Positions 60,377-64,000 of a stretch of 64,000 nucleotides of DNA are shown one piece after another. The position numbers were made by a program, and so were the translations under genes. Within the stretch, counting starts at the first letter, position 1. Each line of letters starts with the position of its first letter. The notes below the pieces were generated by a model. That model searched no databases. It saw only the letters and a list, made by a program, of their open reading frames with translations, and was not told the DNA's origin. Where the stretch lies: assembly GCF_001654915.1 (NCBI RefSeq), contig NZ_LXEQ01000028.1; one strand, written 5' to 3'. This DNA is from Buttiauxella ferragutiae. Its GTDB lineage: Bacteria > Pseudomonadota > Gammaproteobacteria > Enterobacterales > Enterobacteriaceae.

Positions 60377-60504
60377 AATAATCGTAACCTGAAAATTCCC
60401 TTTGCGATAGTTGGCACCGGAGTTTTGTAAGGCCGATCACGCTTTCCTGCCTGATAATCTCTCTGTTATAACCAATGTCATGACAAAGAACAGGTGACGA
60501 AAAA

Positions 60505-61203
60505 ATGAAAACAATTGGCTTGCTGGGTGGCATGAGTTGGGAATCGACAATTCCTTATTATCGATTGATTAATGAAGGTATTAAGACGCGTTTAGGTGGG
60601 CTGCATTCGGCAAAAATTGTGCTGCACAGTGTTGATTTTCATGAGATTGAAGCCTGTCAGGCCAGCGGTGAATGGGATTTAGCCGGTGATATGCTGGCGC
60701 AAGCAGCGCTTGGCCTGCAAAAAGCCGGGGCCGAAGGCATCGTGCTGTGTACCAACACCATGCACAAAGTGGCACACCACATTGAATCACGTTGCTCGCT
60801 GCCGTTCTTGCACATCGCGGATGCGACGGGGCGCGCCATTACTGCGCAAAATGTTCAGCGTGTTGCTTTGCTGGGGACGCGTTACACCATGGAACAGGAT
60901 TTTTACCGAGGCCGCCTGAATGCTGAGTTTGGCATTGAATCGTTAATTCCCCATGAAGAGCAGCGCCAGCGCATTAATCAGGTCATCTTTGAAGAACTGT
61001 GTCTTGGAAAAATCACTGCCGAGTCGAAGCACTATTATCAGCAAGTGATTAAAGAGTTGCAGAAGCAAGGCGCAGAAGGGGTGATTTTTGGCTGCACCGA
61101 AATTGGCTTGCTGCTTAACCAGCAAGATTGCCCATTACCAGTGTTTGATACTGCCGCCATTCATGCTGAAGATGCAGTGAAATTTATGCTTGCTGAGGTG
61201 TGA
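60505..61203 (+). CDS. ygeA: Amino-acid racemase YgeA
   Basis: 232 residues; aspartate/glutamate racemase family. Active-site regions are LCTNTMHKVA and FGCTEIGLLL; the N-terminal MKTIGLLGGMSWESTIPYYR is diagnostic. It racemises amino acids such as homoserine and methionine in E. coli by report. AGGTGA precedes ATG. In E. coli it sits next to lysR; here a YdhP-like gene lies between. Confidence 0.94.
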   Translation: MKTIGLLGGMSWESTIPYYRLINEGIKTRLGGLHSAKIVLHSVDFHEIEACQASGEWDLAGDMLAQAALGLQKAGAEGIVLCTNTMHKVAHHIESRCSLPFLHIADATGRAITAQNVQRVALLGTRYTMEQDFYRGRLNAEFGIESLIPHEEQRQRINQVIFEELCLGKITAESKHYYQQVIKELQKQGAEGVIFGCTEIGLLLNQQDCPLPVFDTAAIHAEDAVKFMLAEV

Positions 61204-61258
61204 TTTTTTCTTTTTTAATTTCAAAAAGATAAATGAAAAATCGAGTATCCTCAGCGCA

Positions 61259-61283
61259 CGCCGGGTCATACCCGGCGTTTTTT
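61259..61283 (+). terminator. Rho-independent terminator of ygeA
   Basis: CGCCGGGT-CAT-ACCCGGCG then TTTTTT, 55 bases after the stop codon. Confidence 0.9.
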
Positions 61284-61407
61284 GTGTTATTAATTTGTTA
61301 AGCAGCGCACGTTTTTTCAAACAAGCTGCACCTCTGACATCCTCGCGTTCTGGCGGTTGAACCACGTTCTTCCGCCTTTTGTTATTTCTGCAACCTGGAG
61401 TTTTCCC

Positions 61408-62574
61408 ATGCCTGTTTCCTTGCTGGCGCTGGCGATGAGTGCCTTTGCCATCGGCACGACGGAGTTCGTGATTATGGGCCTGCTGCCCGAAGTGGCCGGA
61501 GACCTGACGATCTCGATTCCCACTGCAGGCTGGCTGATTAGCGGCTACGCGCTCGGGGTCGCGATTGGCGCACCGATCATGGCGTTACTGACGGCACGTT
61601 TGCCGCGCAAACTTTCTCTCGTGCTACTGATGGTAATTTTTATCGTCGGCAACATCCTGTGCGCACTGGCGCTGAATTATCAATTCCTGATGCTGGCGCG
61701 CATTATTACCGCGCTGTGCCACGGTGCATTTTTTGGCATTGGTGCCGTGGTAGCAGCAAGCCTGGTCGCGCCAAATCGCAAAGCGTCGGCGGTGGCTTTG
61801 ATGTTCACGGGGCTGACATTAGCGAATGTGCTTGGCGTGCCAATCGGCACCTGGTTTGGGCAACTGTACGGCTGGCGTTCGACATTCTGGGGCGTGGCGA
61901 TTATCGGTGTGGTGGCGTTTATCGCGCTGATAGTTAGTTTGCCATCGCAAAAAGAGGAAACGCCTGCCGATCTGAAGCGCGAAGTGAGCGCCCTGGCGAA
62001 CGGTAAACTTTGGCTTTCGCTGTCAATGACGGTCTTTTTTGCCGCCGCGATGTTTGCCTTATTTAGCTATATTGCGCCGATGCTGTTGCAGGTCACGGGC
62101 ATTACAAATCAGGGCGTGAGCTGGACGTTGTTCCTGATTGGTGCGGGGTTAACGGTTGGCAATATTCTTGGCGGCCGACTGGCCGACTGGCGCGTTTCAT
62201 TTAGTTTGATCTTAAGCTTCAGCCTGATTGCGATTTTCTCGTTGCTGTTCCGCTGGACCAGCCACGGTATGTGGCTTGCAGAAATCACGCTGTTTCTCTG
62301 GGCAATGGCGGCATTCGCCACCGTTCCTGCGCTGCAAATCAATGTGGTGCTACACGGCAAAGATGCACCCAACCTGGTGTCGACGTTGAACATTGCAGCT
62401 TTTAACGTTGGCAATGCGTTAGGTGCGTGGGTTGGCGGAGCCGTGATTGCTCATGGTTACGGCCTGACCGCCGTACCGGTTGCGGCGGCAGGACTTGCTG
62501 CTATTGGGTTGGTCATCTGCCTGATTAACTTCAGCAATGGCACTGGTCATCAACTGCCAGTAACAGAACACTAA
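61408..62574 (+). CDS. DHA1-family MFS transporter (YdhP/AraJ-like)
   Basis: 388 residues from ATG 61408, with CTGGAG upstream; the longer frame lacks such a site. Twelve spans in the DHA1 pattern: FAIGTTEFVIMGLLPEVA, RLPRKLSLVLLM (motif A variant), ANVLGVPIGTWFGQLYGWRS (motif C region). Length and opening (MPVSLLALAMSAFAIGTTEF) agree with E. coli YdhP. The substrate is unknown. It ends one base before the lysR stop, convergent. Confidence 0.9.
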   Translation: MPVSLLALAMSAFAIGTTEFVIMGLLPEVAGDLTISIPTAGWLISGYALGVAIGAPIMALLTARLPRKLSLVLLMVIFIVGNILCALALNYQFLMLARIITALCHGAFFGIGAVVAASLVAPNRKASAVALMFTGLTLANVLGVPIGTWFGQLYGWRSTFWGVAIIGVVAFIALIVSLPSQKEETPADLKREVSALANGKLWLSLSMTVFFAAAMFALFSYIAPMLLQVTGITNQGVSWTLFLIGAGLTVGNILGGRLADWRVSFSLILSFSLIAIFSLLFRWTSHGMWLAEITLFLWAMAAFATVPALQINVVLHGKDAPNLVSTLNIAAFNVGNALGAWVGGAVIAHGYGLTAVPVAAAGLAAIGLVICLINFSNGTGHQLPVTEH

Positions 62575-62575
62575 T

Positions 62576-63499
62576 TCAGGCATCCAACAACGCGCTAAGT
62601 GGCTCGGTGTAGATTTGCATGCTGTTTTGCAAATGTTCGCTGAATGCCGTGACCAGCGCAGAAGCAGGGCGGTGCAGTGGGCGAATCAGGCTCACGGTAA
62701 ACGGCACCGCCACGCTAAAGCGCCGCGCCACAACGCCACTGGAAGCATAATCCAGAGCGGTCAACGGATTGACCACGGAAACCCCAACTCCCGCCCGCAC
62801 CATCGCACACACCGACGCTGCACTGTGCGTTTCCATCACCATTCGTCGCTTAACGTCGTGTTCCTGAAACAGTGAATCCAGAAGCTGCCGATAACTGTCG
62901 GTACGCGACAAGCTGATGTAGTTTTCTCCGGCAAAATCTTGCGGTGTCAGCACTTTTTTATCGGCGAGGCGATGCCCGGCAGGCAGAACACAAACTTCGT
63001 TAAGCGTCAGCAAAGTCTGGCGGTCAGTTCCGGCAGGCGTCACGGTGTTTTCGGTCAGGCCCAAATCATGGCGTTGTGCCGATAGCCATTCTTCCAGCAA
63101 CGGCGATTCTTGCGGCACAATATTCAGACTTAGTTCCGGATAGCGTGCCAAAAACGGTTGCACCAATACCGGCAAGAAAGATTGTGAAAACACCGGCAGG
63201 CAGGCGATAGATAGCTCGCCCTGGCGAAATTCGCGCAGGCTTTCTGCGGCACTCAGTATTCTGTCCAGCCCGTACCAGGAGCGCTGCACTTCTTCAAACA
63301 AGCGCAAGCCCTGAACGGTAGGGTGCAAGCGCCCACGGCTACGTTCGAATAATTGCAGGCCAATCAACTTCTCAAGTCTTGCCAGTTCACGGCTGACGGT
63401 GGGTTGCGAAGTATGCAGCAATGCTGCTGCTTCGGTGAGGTTACCGGCAGTCATTACCGCATGGAAAATTTCGATGTGGCGTAAGGTGATTGAGGGCAT
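62576..63499 (-). CDS. lysR: LysR, activator of lysA
   Basis: 307 residues from ATG 63499; the frame upstream lacks support. The namesake LysR-family regulator: LRHIEIFHAVMTAGNLTEAA, HTSQPTVSRELARLEKLIGL, and an effector domain with SIACLPVFSQSFLP. It activates lysA in the absence of lysine with diaminopimelate as co-inducer. It is divergent from lysA, the classical arrangement, but the gap carries an unusual REP pair. Confidence 0.96.
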   Translation of the reverse strand: MPSITLRHIEIFHAVMTAGNLTEAAALLHTSQPTVSRELARLEKLIGLQLFERSRGRLHPTVQGLRLFEEVQRSWYGLDRILSAAESLREFRQGELSIACLPVFSQSFLPVLVQPFLARYPELSLNIVPQESPLLEEWLSAQRHDLGLTENTVTPAGTDRQTLLTLNEVCVLPAGHRLADKKVLTPQDFAGENYISLSRTDSYRQLLDSLFQEHDVKRRMVMETHSAASVCAMVRAGVGVSVVNPLTALDYASSGVVARRFSVAVPFTVSLIRPLHRPASALVTAFSEHLQNSMQIYTEPLSALLDA

Positions 63500-63534
63500 G
63501 TTTTGGCCTTTGTGTTTTGGGTCAGCAATGAGCG

Positions 63535-63628
63535 CCCTCACCCTGGCCTTCTCCCCCAGGAGAGGGACTCAAGGAGATTGGTCTGGTTTTCTTCCCTCTC
63601 CCTCAGGGAGAGGGCCAGGGTGAGGGGA
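63535..63628. repeat. Inverted REP-like pair in the lysR-lysA gap
   Basis: CCCTCACCCTGGCCTTCTCC (63535 on) and, inverted, GGCCAGGGTGAGGGG (63614-63628), each with its own GGGAGAGGG-type core. The pair lies inside the 233-bp divergent regulatory region and increases the distance between lysR and lysA. The rest is AT-rich. Confidence 0.8.
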
Positions 63629-63732
63629 GATATATCCATATCATAAATGAATAGACTTGGCAGAAAACGATATTTTTTCTACTCTTCAATCTATGGCGTA
63701 ATACAAAAAAATGAATTGTTGCCGGAGTCACC

Positions 63733-64000
63733 ATGCCACGCCCACTGAATAACCCTGAAACTGCGTTGAATGCGCAAAACTTGCTGGCATTGCCTGCTGA
63801 ATTTGGTTGCCCGGTCTGGGTATACGATGCAGAAATTATTCGCCAGCAAATCGCGCAACTGCGCCAGTTTGATGTGATTCGTTTTGCCCAAAAAGCCTGT
63901 TCCAACATTCATATTTTGCGCCTGATGCGCGAACAAGGCGTGAAGGTCGATTCGGTTTCGCAGGGCGAAATTGAACGGGCGTTAGCGGCGGGATATCAGC
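63733..64000 (+). CDS. lysA: Diaminopimelate decarboxylase LysA, N-terminal part (3' truncated by window)
   Basis: 89 codons are present from ATG 63733 (CGGAG upstream) to the window edge. The start MPRPLNNPETALNAQNLLAL and FAQKACSNIHILRLMRE match LysA. In this fold-type III PLP enzyme the catalytic Lys is the one in the FAQKA motif, usually FAxKA. It converts meso-diaminopimelate to lysine. Confidence 0.96.
   Translation, partial: MPRPLNNPETALNAQNLLALPAEFGCPVWVYDAEIIRQQIAQLRQFDVIRFAQKACSNIHILRLMREQGVKVDSVSQGEIERALAAGYQ

Overview
The window is chromosomal DNA from a member of the Enterobacteriaceae (inference). It is bounded by lysS (3' end only) and lysA (5' end only). The backbone genes actS/ygeR, glyU, yqeF, kduD, ygeA and lysR follow, from memory, the order of the same stretch in Escherichia coli. 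Protein similarity to E. coli is high for housekeeping genes (LysS, LysR, YgeA), but the accessory content is very different. The pectin-catabolism genes point to a plant- or gut-associated lifestyle. ERIC and REP/BIME repeats are abundant, as is typical of enterobacteria.

Layout. (1) 1-1635: lysS end, the amidase activator ActS/YgeR, a 32-codon membrane ORF and tRNA-Gly(CCC) glyU. (2) 1691-4438: a SnoaL-like protein and a DHA2 efflux pump, divergent from a LysR regulator with a perfect 25-bp palindrome between them. (3) 4443-10801: a PdeF-like EAL protein, an MHYT-GGDEF cyclase, a FidL/MarT-like membrane regulator pair and an IprA-like regulator. (4) 10876-32316: a complete Lap-type adhesion system. 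It comprises a type I secretion system (HlyD/LapC, ABC/LapB, TolC/LapE), a 2818-residue Ig-repeat adhesin with a LapG-cleavable retention module, and an operon of a Cache-GGDEF-EAL protein, two periplasmic binding proteins, LapG and LapD. (5) 33263-35455: a second PdeF-like protein. (6) 35637-45278: an eight-gene Wsp-like chemosensory cluster (MCP, CheB, CheR-TPR, CheA-REC, REC, HPt-REC-REC-GGDEF, CheW, small protein). (7) 45343-48658: a secreted protein of unknown role, DgcP and the thiolase YqeF. (8) 49083-60338: an oligogalacturonide regulon (kdgM, two ogl copies, kduD, togMNAB-like transporter, kdgF) with several KdgR-type operators; a fepE-like chain-length regulator is embedded in it. 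(9) 60505-64000: ygeA, a YdhP-like MFS protein, lysR and lysA.

How the parts fit. Seven c-di-GMP turnover or sensing proteins lie within about 43 kb around the adhesin. By analogy with Pseudomonas, low c-di-GMP would free LapG from LapD; LapG would then cut the adhesin at the TAAG site near residue 105 and release it. The Wsp-like array would feed a cyclase through a phosphorelay, and the binding-protein/GGDEF-EAL operon offers a second periplasmic input. The block from glyU to yqeF occupies what is, in E. coli, the ETT2 island locus, so it is most likely an alternative occupant of that hotspot. The combination of Lap, Wsp-like and binding-protein modules is the most notable content of the window.
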